Part shown: piece after piece, positions 1 to 9,726 of the stretch
Layout: every line of letters starts with the position of its first letter
How positions within the stretch are numbered: position 1 is the stretch's first letter
Assembly: GCF_011074885.1 (NCBI RefSeq)
Contig: NC_054689.1
Location: forward strand, 1 to 64,000
Direction of reading: 5' to 3'
Source: Brettanomyces bruxellensis
Lineage: Eukaryota; Ascomycota; Pichiomycetes; Pichiales; Pichiaceae
DNA: 64,000 bases
The notes under the pieces: generated by a model
What the model was told of the DNA's origin: nothing
The model's input: only the letters and a program-made list of their open reading frames with translations
The model's database searches: none
Position numbers and translations under genes: made by a program

Positions 1-271
1 CTTATCTTCTCCTTTCAATCCCCTTCTAGAAAAATAACTAAATCATAATCTAACCTTGCCTCTGTATCAAAGGAGGCAAGGGCGCATATTTATATTAAAT
101 GGAGAATGACACTTCTTCCATTCTCTTCCAATTTCATACAATACAAATTATATGCCAAAGAGGAATCCATCCTGTTTGGGAACATCACATTATGTGAATT
201 CAGCATACCCGCGATCATGCAAAAACCTGTTGTTTTGCATATGCAGTCGCCACACGAATATTAGTCAGCTT

Positions 272-872
272 TGTCGGAGTAAGAGAGACCTTATGAGTTA
301 CTCCCGGCTTTAGCTATCAAACTCCTTCTTTAATAGAACTAATAAGAACCTAGCAGTCGGGGAGATTCAGACAATTGTAAGGTCGGTTACCTAAGTGGGT
401 GGATATAAATGTACCAAGTGGTCTGTGTGATAATGTTAATGCCTTTAACATTCTACAATTGTGTATGTATCACCATAGAAGAAAATGAATTTACTTCCTT
501 TACTCTGTTACCATCAAAGTGGAGTCGAACTAGTTGTATTGCAAAATAGGCTATCGGGTCTCGTCCTTCGTAGAAGAAACAAGTTATATAAAAAGAGGTA
601 AAGTAAAGTAAAAATAAAAAGGAAAATAAAGTGAGGTAACATACATAAAAAAAAAAAGATTTAATTCTCAGAAACAGAATTATGATCGCGCATAATTATT
701 TTTCTGCTGATTCCCTAACATACACAGTTAGTGCATTTTATCCAGGATTGTCTCTATTAGATATTATTCTAAATCTTCGTTATTTTAGAATAAGTTCAGA
801 TCTCAAAACAAATAAATCTAATGACATATAATAATAGATTACTATACTAGGTAATATTTCATATGTCCGACA
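272..872 (-). repeat. Left (3') LTR of the copia element, 601 bp
   Basis: It begins TGTCGGAG and ends TCATATGTCCGACA, giving perfect 7-bp terminal inverted repeats (TGTCGGA / TCCGACA). It aligns end to end with 6392-7002 and with the two halves of the solo LTR at 7482-8691. It is 10 bases shorter than the right LTR. I can place all ten as one- or two-base gaps, for example CCCGG against CCCGGG and GTCC against GTCCC. Only one substitution was seen between the two copies. Confidence 0.95.
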
Positions 873-1581
873 CGCTCCCTTGATTTGTAGCATCTGAATA
901 ATCATGCTCCTTAACTTACCCAATACCTTGGTAGTAATAGGTTTAGTAAGAATATCAGCTAACTGGTCCTTCGTACTAACGTGTTTGATAATGAAACGCT
1001 TCTCTTCAAATCGTTCTTCTAAACATTTTCCTGACAGCGTATGGCTTTGATTTTGGTGAAAAGTTACCATAAACTATCGTATCAACAGCGGATTTGTTAT
1101 CCACTAAAAGTTCAGGATATTTTCCTTCGCCTTGATAAGCGGACATGAACTTCATGAGAGGGTGAAACCATTCAAGCTCATTAGAAAGTAGGTAAATTGC
1201 CTGAAGTTCCGCCTCAGTAGATGACTTGCAGACCAATGGGGTATACTGGCACTTCCAATAGAGAGGTGCATCCGAAAACATGATGAGAAATCCGTTCATG
1301 GACTTCCTTGTAATCGGATCTTGAGCATAGTCACTATCTGAGTAGCAAATCAAATGATCCATTTTAGTTTCCGAAGTGTGTTGATAAATGATAGATTTGA
1401 AACGACTATGATAGAGGTAGTTTAAAACATGTTTCAACTGATCAACGACTAGACGATGAGGATACGTCGAAAAACGCGCTAAGTAATCAACAGCATAAGC
1501 AATATCAGGCCTTGTCATAACCGCGACGTATAATAAACAACCAATTTTGCGTCGAAAATCACTGACTGCCTTATTAAGCAT
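780..1581 (-). pseudogene. RNase H region and C-terminus of copia pol
   Basis: The 1006-1581 frame starts with the connection segment (IGCLLYVAVMTRPDIAYAV) and carries the copia RNase H motifs: YSDSDYAQD, the glutamate in KSSTEAELQAI and the aspartate in LLVDNKSAV. The reading frame then shifts. The terminal motif KHVSTKDQLADILTKPI lies in the 780-1070 frame, which runs into the LTR. The motifs match intact copia elements, so only the frame is broken. Confidence 0.85.
873..882 (-). promoter_or_regulatory. Candidate polypurine tract
   Basis: On the element strand the bases just before the 3' LTR read CAAGGGAGCG, a short purine-rich run. This is where the plus-strand primer of an LTR retrotransposon lies. 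The tract is short and interrupted by pyrimidines, so the exact limits are uncertain. Confidence 0.5.
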
Positions 1582-1585
1582 CTCC

Positions 1586-2362
1586 TTAGTAGCTTCTAAC
1601 GGATGTTCCGCAGTATCGAAGTAGAAATTTTGGACTTAACGGAGTAGCACAGCTTCTAGCAAAAGTAAGGTGAAGCTTCTCAACGAATTCTTCGATATAG
1701 GCAGACTGACATAGCTTAATCTTTTTCACACGACCATCCATTTTAAGATCAATCCCCAAAAACTTCTGTAAATTGGTCTTCTTATCAGGTTGGATCGTTT
1801 TAAGCTCATATTTACCAGATATATGTTTGTAAACTTTGTCCAGTATAGCTTTATTCGAAGCGCCAACAATAATGTCATCCACAAATAAACCAACAACGCA
1901 ATCGACTTTTCCATTCCGATTCTTATGAATGTAGGTGGATGGAAAAGGGTGGGAACTTTCAAAATTAATTTTGGCCAAATGTTTCTGAATTTCCTTATGC
2001 CACAAATTGCCCGATTGCTTGAGACCATATAAAGCTTTGTTAAGCTTATAGACCACCCTCATGCCGGATGGCACTTTTGCATGCCTTGTGTGGGTAGAAT
2101 ACCCTTGAGGCTGATAAATGTACAATTCGGTATCAATAGGACTGTATAGATAAGCAGTTTTGACATCAAACTGAGCCATAAACCAATGCTGAGTAGCAAT
2201 AAGAGCAAAAATCGCTCTCATGATCTCTGGTCGAAGAGTTGGAGAAAATGTAATTGAATATGTATTCTCCTTCTGGTGATCACCGCGAGCAACGAGACGT
2301 GCTTTGCGTCGACCATCAGATTTAACGGTAAAAACCCAACTTGTGGAGACGCAGCAATTCAA
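1586..2362 (-). pseudogene. Reverse transcriptase core of copia pol
   Basis: The 258-codon segment carries the RVT_2 hallmarks in order: KARLVARGD, QFDVKTAYLYSPI, LYGLKQSGNLWH and the catalytic box LFVDDIIV, with the two aspartates of the YVDD-type motif intact (Phe in place of Tyr). It ends with VEKLHLTFARSCATPL. Upstream and downstream parts of the same polyprotein are in other frames. In copia elements the product copies genomic RNA inside virus-like particles in the cytoplasm. Confidence 0.88.
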
Positions 2363-2405
2363 AATTTTCGGATCATCTGTAAGAATTGGATTGCGATCCC
2401 ATGTG

Positions 2406-3689
2406 TTATGTATATGATGAGAGTGAAACTACGTCATCAATTGCTGCCTTCCATTTTGCAGCGTCCTTGCTGCACATCGCTTGTTTGTAACCTTTCGGAT
2501 TAGCTGCGAGATAAATGTCGCTTAACAACACTTGAAAAATCCGTGGCTTCTTCCGAGCAACCATATAGGTACGCTCAGGAGCAGAAGATTCGCCAGGAGT
2601 GCTGTTAATCAACGGCACCGAGGAACGGGTGTCCCCATTCACAAGATCATCATAAGTATGTTTTCTTGATAAACGAGTTCCAGTCCTAAAAGGCTCTAAG
2701 GAAGAGAATTTGGACTTGTTCAAACGGCTTGAACCCTTCTCGGTCTTCACTTTTTCACCAGCAGAAGTCGCAGGAATCACTTGAAATGATATCTTATGGC
2801 CAGAGGATCCGGATTTGTCCGCCAAAGTATCATGAGGTGAAGTAACTTGAGGTAACTTAGAGTGATTGACTTCTCCATCCAATGACGAGTTGAGTAATGC
2901 TCGATCATCTTCATGTTCTGCTTGTAAAGGGATGTTAAGATGCCTGGTCGTAGTATGATGCTTGGACTCCGTGTGATTGTGTCCAGTTAGTCTCTGATAA
3001 TCCTTTTCACCAGCATTTAAACTTGGTGAATCAGAAACTGCAAATTTCTCAGGTTCGACCACGGGCAACGGACGATTTAACGTGCTCAGTGCTTCCATAT
3101 TTTCAGGAACTGTCACTCTGGAAGTAGCAAGATTGTTCGATTCCTTTCCACCGACAACAGGGTTGTCGTCAGTAGAAGTTGCAGTAGATCTCTCAGCTTT
3201 AACGTTCTCCTTAGGAGCTTGGGGCATTGAATGCTTCGCTCCCTTAATCTTACCAGCATGACCAACCATAGGTGAACGCTTCGCATTAGGAGCGGGCTTC
3301 GATGAAACTTTCTTGGGTTTAGTACCCTTGGCAGGCTTCTTAAAGTTTGGCTTCCTGTAATGCAGTTGAGGAGTTGAGTGATCTCCTGCATCCAAGTCGA
3401 AAAGCATAGTAGTTTCCGCTGTAGGCTTCTCGTCTGATGCTTGGATAGTCTGAGGTTCCTCTGAGTTTGAGACTTCACGTAAGTCGGCAGCGCTCTCAAT
3501 ATCATCAGAGTAGTCCTCAGACGTAGAAGAAGTAGTAGACAGTATGTCTGAATTATCATCTGAATCTGGCACCCAGTCAGAATCACTTTCGTAGTCATCG
3601 TCTGAACTGGATACAATTGGACTGCCAGCACGCAATGTGGGCTCTGTCACAATCGAATGATCATCATCTTCAGATAGCTCGGTCTGCAT
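2406..3689 (-). pseudogene. Acidic linker and start of reverse transcriptase (copia pol)
   Basis: This 427-codon open frame is mostly low-complexity, rich in Ser, Asp, Glu and Thr at its N-terminus and in Lys and Pro later. It corresponds to the disordered linker between integrase and reverse transcriptase in copia polyproteins. Its last 45 or so residues, with NPKGYKQAM and AAKWKAAIDD, match the conserved opening of the RVT_2 reverse transcriptase domain. The frame then ends and RT resumes in a different frame at 2362. Confidence 0.75.
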
Positions 3690-5265
3690 AGCAGCATCGT
3701 CGTAGAGCTTTCTGTCAACAGGAATAGATGACGCATTCTGACCTTCAGATAATCCAACAATACTCGGACCTCAGAAGAAATATCACTTGATGCATCATCA
3801 GCAGATAGATCGGCAAAAATCTCAATTCTTGGATCATAAAGTGACTGCAATGAATCATCCACGCGTGATTGAGGTGTAAGAAAATAGTCTGTATAAAGTA
3901 CAGACGGGTTCATAAATTGAACATGGCGTGTATCCGTAAATGTACCGTAACGTGTGTCTCCTGGCGTATTCGGGATGAAGACTTGGCAACCAAAGGTTTC
4001 ATTGCTCCATCCAAGATATATGCCCTGAACAGCCCTTTCCCCAAGCTTAGGTGTGTATTTCGGAGGGTAAGTAACCTCACAAAGTTCACCAAAGATATGC
4101 AAATCCTTAGTTTTGGGAGACATAAACTTGAGTTTAAGTGACGGACTGGTTCCAATATTATCATTCACGAGATTGTTCCTGACAAATACTGAATATAGCA
4201 CAGCTTCCTTCCAAAAATTGTGAGAAACTTTACCAGAATGCAACATGGCACGCGCATCATTCATAATCGTTAAGTTCAAGCGTTCAGCAACACCATTAGA
4301 CGCAGATGTATAACCGGAGGTAGTATGAAGCTTCAATTAACCTTCACGTTCTAATATGGTTTTCAATTCAGCATTTAAGTATTCAGTACCTTTATCTGAG
4401 GAAGATTTTATGCACTCTGTATCCTTCCTTGCTAAATTGGTTTGATACCCATCGAACNATATTTACTTCAANTGCACGAGCAACATCACTCTTGTGTTTC
4501 ATCATAAAAAACCGTTGTATACTTAGTATATTGGTCCTTAAAAGTAACAAAGCAACCCATTTCGCCAACACTCGTGTGCGTCTAGACAATGCAAACATCG
4601 GAATAAACAACATCAAAAGGAATAGGACGCAAGTAATAGTCTCTTGAACCCTCTATAGCATTTGCTCGTCTCTCGCCTTCGCTTCCATACAATCAACACA
4701 ACCTTTGCTGAGCAATTCATCAAGTTCCTTTATTTCCTTTTTCGAAGCAGTAATCGTCCNNTGATTAATAGACTTTTTTTGATTAGCCTAAGGTTAGCAT
4801 GAGCCAATTTAAGATGTAAGTTGTTTATATGCAATTGTCCTCCACCAATCATAAACTGATTAAAATCACCTGGTATATACCATAGCTTGTTAACTTGAAC
4901 TAACTGAATACATTCAATCTCCAACATTGAGAACCTTTGAATAAGTCTGAGATTTGGTACCAAAATCGTGAAAGTAGGTCTGAATTCGGCATTCAGGGCA
5001 ACGGTTGATATCGTCTTCTGAAAAGATAGTAGGAGCACCCTCATAATAGTGTAGGTAGAGTGTAAGAACATTTCCCATGTAATTAAAGATTATCCTACCG
5101 GAACCTTCCAATTTCTTTTGACTATCGTCATAACCAACAGAGAAAACTTTATCGTCCTTGCGGAAAGGCATGTAATCATGTAGCCATTCCCTATGACCTG
5201 TGAGACTAATGGCAGCGCCATTATCAATTAAGATAAAATCTCGAATGCCTCGGAGTATTCAAACT
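3647..5265 (-). pseudogene. Protease and integrase region of the copia pol (fragmented)
   Basis: The protease segment, about 4914-5260, contains FILIDNGAAISLTG, which is the retropepsin active-site region but with D-N-G in place of D-S/T-G. The integrase N-terminal zinc-binding part follows in another frame: LHLKLAHANLRLIKKSL supplies the two histidines, and GCVDC near 4690-4710 supplies the CxxC pair. The catalytic core is recognisable in pieces. The C-terminal 3647-4336 frame starts just after the tract with NGVAERLNLTIMNDARAML, the copia integrase motif bearing the catalytic glutamate. The four N bases fall in this region, and at least three frame changes are needed to connect the parts. 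Confidence 0.8.
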
Positions 5266-6362
5266 ATCCATTGGCACGCTGCCTAGGACTTGTAACTCGG
5301 AGATATTAGTAGATTCATCGCTCAATTTGACATTATTCATATTCTCCTTCCTCTCATTCTTCTTGCCTTTGTTAGATTGATCCTTCTTCTGATGATCAGA
5401 TCCATGCGAACGGTTATTATTCGGCGGCTCTTGTCTTTTCTTGTTTTTCGAAATGCTGGAATAACCTTGCTTGTTGGAAGTCACAAAGATTGACTTGGAA
5501 AGCGACTTCGAAACAATCGCAGCATTACGTTTAGACTTGACTTTTCTTTCGATCCATTTCTTAAATTCAACTAAGTCGTTTATTTCATCAAATTCTGAAC
5601 AATTTCCTTTAATCGATTCAGCGACACCGGGTCTAAGATGGGCCAAAATATCTGTATCCCCGTGATAGCAACTACACCATTTTATAGATGTAATGACATT
5701 GTCAATGATGTTGACATAAACACTAAAGAGGCTTCTAATAATCATCATGCCTGATAACATCTAAAACATTCCTAAACCATCCTGATGTAATTCAATGTTT
5801 GTCACAATCGTAAGTTCCCAGAATAATAAGTAGGGCTTGCAGTATTCTATGAACAAATTCCATTTGCATAAGCAGCTCTATTCATCAATAGCAGAGTTTG
5901 GTAGTAATTCCATTTCTGACAAATTTCTGATTAATATATATGAGATCATCTCGTTAAGAATATCGAGTAGGAACAGCTTCCTTGACTCAAAATTGAGATA
6001 ACAACAATTCACGCGCAGCAAAATATGATTTCACTTGAAAAGTAAACGAATCATTAAACATCTTTAGGCATCGAAATAATGTATCTGAAGCTCAGTTAAA
6101 AACCAGCTGATAAAGATAATATGAATGAGATTATGTAATCGATATGATCAGCGATCTACACAAATTTCTCAATCTGTTAACACTCATAACGGATCTTAGA
6201 AAATTTTCCCAGGAGGCATAACCTGAAAATATTTTCATCAAGCGAGAATTTTTCTTGAGAGAAATTCAGTAGACATAATAAAAAATTCCTTCTCGTAGAA
6301 TTCTCAACTAAATTCAAAAGAAAAAAAGATGGCATACACATCTGCCTCTTCACAAAAATCAC
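5224..6362 (-). pseudogene. gag region of the copia element (fragmented)
   Basis: The longest open stretch, 5224-5760, encodes 178 residues. A segment around HLRPGVAESIKGN and VEFKKWIERKVK looks like the C-terminal part of a copia Gag, and is followed by a lysine- and asparagine-rich tail. No CCHC zinc knuckle is visible. Upstream, near 6000-6070, another frame carries a short piece with FTFQVKSYFAARELL, resembling the tryptophan-poor N-terminal motif of fungal copia Gag. A short frame starting MSTEF near 6270 stops after 12 codons. The gag region is thus split over three or more frames. Function as nucleocapsid is inferred from position and these weak similarities. Confidence 0.6.
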
Positions 6363-6378
6363 ACAAATTGGTTATCCT

Positions 6379-6391
6379 GTCTGTGACGCCA
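6379..6391 (-). promoter_or_regulatory. Candidate minus-strand primer binding site
   Basis: Directly inside the 5' LTR the element strand reads TGGCGTCACAGAC. TGG next to the LTR end is expected for a site pairing with the 3' CCA of a tRNA. It does not match the TGGTAGCGCC site that Ty1 uses with initiator tRNA-Met. I did not recognise the tRNA. Confidence 0.5.
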
Positions 6392-7002
6392 TGTTGGAGT
6401 TAAGAGAGACCTTATGAGTTACTCCCGGGCTTTAGCTATCAAACTCCTTCTTTAATAGAACTAATAAGAACCTAGCAGTCGGGGAGATTCAGACAATTGT
6501 AAGGTCGGTTACCTAAGTGGGTGGATATAAATGTACCAAGTGGTCTGTGTGATAATGTTAATGCCTTTAACATTCTAACAATTGTGTATGTATCACCATA
6601 GAAGAAAATGAATTTACTTCCTTTACTCTGTTACCATCAAAGTGGAGTCGAACTAGTTGTATTGCAAAATAGGCTATCGGGTCTCGTCCCTTCGTAGAAG
6701 AAACAAGTTATATAAAAAGAGGTAAAGTAAAGTAAAAATAAAAAGGAAAATAAAGTGAGGTAATCATACATAATAAAAAAAAAAGATTTAATTCTCAGAA
6801 ACAGAATTATGATCGCGCATAATTATTTTTCTGCTGATTCCCTAACATACACAGTTAGTGCATTTTATCCAGGATTGTCTCTATTAGATATTATTCTAAA
6901 TCTTCGTTATTTTAGAATAAGTTCAGATCTCAAAACAAATAAATCTAATGACATATAATAATAGATTACCTAATACTAGGTAATATTCTCATATGTCCGA
7001 CA
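6392..7002 (-). repeat. Right (5') LTR of the copia element, 611 bp
   Basis: It begins TGTTGGAG, one substitution from the TGTCGGAG of the other two copies, and ends ATATGTCCGACA just before the AGCTT target duplication. In the element's own orientation this is the promoter-bearing LTR. Near identity with the left LTR, apart from gaps, indicates a recent insertion. Confidence 0.95.
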
Positions 7003-7481
7003 AGCTTATTCCGATGTAGCTCTTTCTTATTGTCCTTCGGGTCACTATCCTTTCAGTACGCTTTATTTCTTATTCACGCTTCTCATAAATTATTTCGGAA
7101 ACTATTTATATCTTTCCGTGTTACCTAATCAGGTAAATGAATTCATTAATATTTTATCTGGCTTTAAACCAATATGCGCTTGGTTTGACCCCTTACAGAA
7201 AATGTAAGGGGTCTGCTTTGGTTTGAACCTAAATTACTAATTAGATTATGTAAGTATAAAGTGATTTGTGTGTTGGTTTTGAAGTGTTGAATCAAACCAC
7301 TAAAAGATGAAATATTGTAGGTTGTAAAGTAATGTTTTTAGAATGTTATGATGTAATTTAAGTAAGTGTGGAAGTAATGTATAATGAAATAATCAACTAG
7401 TTTGTATTCACTAAGATATAGATAAATGCACCCCTTTGTATATGTTTATAATTTGAAGTATTGTTATATTTATTTTAATGA
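7003..7481. other. Intergenic spacer between two LTR insertions
   Basis: There is no open frame worth calling. The only structured feature seen is a perfect 11-bp inverted repeat, GACCCCTTACA at 7187-7197 and TGTAAGGGGTC at 7203-7213, with a 5-base loop. The rest is AT-rich with no LTR similarity that I could see. Confidence 0.6.
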
Positions 7482-8691
7482 TGTCGGAGTTAAGAGAGAC
7501 CTTATGAGTTACTCCCGGGCTTTAGCTATCAAACTACTTCTTTAATAAAACTAATAAGAACCTAGCAGTCGGGGAGATTCAGACAATTGTAAGGTCGGTT
7601 ACCTAAGTGGGTGGATATAAATGTACCAAGTGGTCTGTGTGATAATGTTAATGCCTTTAACATTCTAGCTATTGTGTATGTGTCACCATAGAAGAAAATG
7701 AATTTACTTCCTTTACTCTGTCACCATCAAGTGGAGTCGAACTAGTTGTATTGCAAAATTGTCGGAACCTATGAGTTATAATAATGTTTTATTGTCGGAA
7801 CCTATGAGTTATAATAATGTTTTATATGTTAATAACGCATAAAGGTTCAACTGGTATTTGATTTATAATATGTGGATCAAATTAATGTTCAGACAGATAT
7901 GAGAAATAATTCGCGGGGAAATTTTTCCTGTGAAATAAATTTCTCCCTAATCTACTTTCGGCTGAGAATGACCTATTCCACTTCTGCGGAAAAATATCTC
8001 TTATATGTATGTACTACTTTTTCCTTATATACTATGTGTCTCTTAGAAGGGATGACGACTTTATTGTGTAATTTGCAATACATATTCATATAAGGAAATC
8101 CATCTTGAAGTGAACCTTCAGCTGAAACCAAGAGTAACCTTCGGGTTCTTGCTGGATTACAAACGTGTTCGTAAGGACCCTATTTTGTTATGGGGGTCAT
8201 TCTATGCAACAGAAGTCTTTTCTATATCCGAACTATATATGACCAATCTCGTTCATAACCTTGGGCATCTGCGCGCTCGGTAGTGCTACGGCACAGAGAT
8301 ATGTGAGCAATTAAGCAGATACAAATGTCACACGGGATTTATATACTCTGACAAAAATAGGCTATCGGGTCTCGTCCCTTCGTAGAAGAAACAAGTTATA
8401 TAAAAAGAGGTAAAGTAAAGTAAAAATAAAAAGGAAAATAAAGTGAGGTAATCATACATAATATAAAAAAAAAGATTTAATTCTCAGAAACAGAATTATG
8501 ATCGCGCATAATTATTTTTCTGCTGATTCCCTAACATACACAGTTAGTGCATTTTATCCAGGATTGTCTCTATTAGATATTATTCTAAATCTTCGTTATT
8601 TTAGAATAAGTTCAGATCTCAAAACAAATAAATCTAATGACATATAATAATAGATTACCTAATACTAGGTAATATTATCATATGTCCGACA
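7482..8691 (-). mobile_element. Solo LTR of the same copia family, interrupted by a second LTR
   Basis: The left part, 7482-7759, aligns with the first half of LTR 6392-7002, and the right part, 8354-8691, with the second half. Removing the 594-bp insert plus one copy of its 5-bp duplication gives a copy about 611 bp long. It starts TGTCGGAG and ends TGTCCGACA. Flanking pentamers are AATGA at 7477-7481 and AAAAT at 8692-8696, which do not match. No internal element sequence lies beside it, so it is a solo LTR left by recombination. Confidence 0.93.
7760..8353. mobile_element. Nested solo LTR-like element of a second family, 594 bp
   Basis: It starts TGTCGGAACC and ends ATACTCTGACA, so it has TG...CA ends with near-matching inverted repeats (TGTCGGA / TCTGACA). 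It is bounded by AAAAT at 7755-7759 and AAAAT at 8354-8358, a perfect 5-bp target duplication within the host LTR. Its first 33 bases occur twice in tandem (7760-7792 and 7793-7825). It shows no coding domain; the 73-codon open stretch inside it resembles nothing known. Size, ends and duplication fit a solo LTR, but without a full copy of its parent element the class is inferred. Confidence 0.82.
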
Positions 8692-9726
8692 AAAATTTAT
8701 ATGCCGCATGAGATATATACGCTTTGACCACATTCCGCCTTTGTTACCAATTATTTCATAATCGGTTTAGTCGACGTTTGAACTTTAGGAGGCAAATTTA
8801 TATACCTTTTTCTTTATACATGTGTGCAAATTGTACTTCCTGGTGTGCGGATAACCAATATTTACGAACAAGTTTTGGTGAGTTAATGGAATGAGAAAAT
8901 GCATATATTGCATAGGGTAAATCAACAATTAAAGAGGTTCATTCCCTTAGGCTTGCTTTCTAGCTTAAACTTGTAGGTTTCTCTGCGATTCAACCAAAAG
9001 TTCACATCAAAATGAATTTGTTTTCTAGAACGTAACAAAAAGGCGTTTCATTTGTTAAAAAGAAATGAATTGGTGCATACATTTAGGAGAAAATTTCCAC
9101 TACATAGAATATATCATTCTAATTCGGGACTCATTACATTGATGAAATTTATATTAAATGTTAACCCACAAACCATTTGTTTGAATAATCTACACGCTGT
9201 ATGCTAAGTACTGATAAACCTGATATTTACGCCAACCCCAATACATTTCACATTATTTGAAGTTATGTTGTCCATTTTCAGCGGACTATACATCATATCA
9301 ACTTATATCAACAAATAAAACTATCATAAAAATAAGTCCAATTAGTGGATTAATGTAAATATGGGAAATCCAATTAAATGTATTAAAGAAATCCGATGAA
9401 ACTCCGGGTTTGTAATAATATTTCAACTAAGGGACATTTTTTGACTAGTCACGGGGGACTACAAAAAAATACTATTTACCCACTTATAAAACATTTCGAA
9501 TATATATTCTTTTATTATCAGCAATATACTAATAATCAACATTTGATAAACTTAAAACTATGTGGTAAAATATTTCAATCAGTTAAAAATTTTATATTGA
9601 CCCGTTAGGAATGAGGGATTCTTTTCCTTAGTAAGAAAATAAATCATAATTTGGGATCTATCATTTTCCTTTTCATGGATTATAATCATAATTTTAAATA
9701 ACAGCAACTATATAAACATATATACT
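8692..9726. other. Gene-free AT-rich stretch
   Basis: About 1 kb with no supported gene. A 70-codon frame at 9396-9608 is asparagine- and isoleucine-rich and looks like chance in AT-rich DNA. The final part presumably contains the promoter of the plus-strand gene starting at 9727. Confidence 0.5.

Larger units (their letters stand above)
267..7007 (-). mobile_element. Full-length Ty1/copia-type LTR retrotransposon with target-site duplication
   Basis: The element spans 272-7002 and is flanked by a perfect 5-bp duplication, AGCTT at 267-271 and AGCTT at 7003-7007. It reads on the minus strand, so the 5' LTR is the right one (6392-7002) and the 3' LTR the left one (272-872). The internal order is gag, protease, integrase, reverse transcriptase, RNase H. 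Integrase precedes RT, which is the Ty1/copia (Pseudoviridae) arrangement rather than Ty3/gypsy. The coding part is split over at least six frame segments, and Ns lie at 4458, 4472, 4760 and 4761. The element is recognisably complete in domain content. Whether it is truly dead or only poorly sequenced is open. Confidence 0.93.

Noticed and set aside
2406..3689. The 427-codon acidic frame as a separate host gene
   Set aside because: It lies within the retrotransposon between integrase and RT and its end reads into the conserved RT opening, so it is the polyprotein linker.
7872..8093. 73-codon frame inside the nested LTR
   Set aside because: Solo LTRs do not normally encode proteins and nothing in the translation is recognisable.
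9396..9608. 70-codon plus-strand frame in the gap before the first host gene
   Set aside because: Composition is that of random AT-rich DNA and it contains no recognisable motif.
1..9726. tRNA gene as the target of the Ty-like insertions
   Set aside because: I looked for the intragenic B-box consensus (GGTTCGANTCC) near the LTRs and found no credible match.
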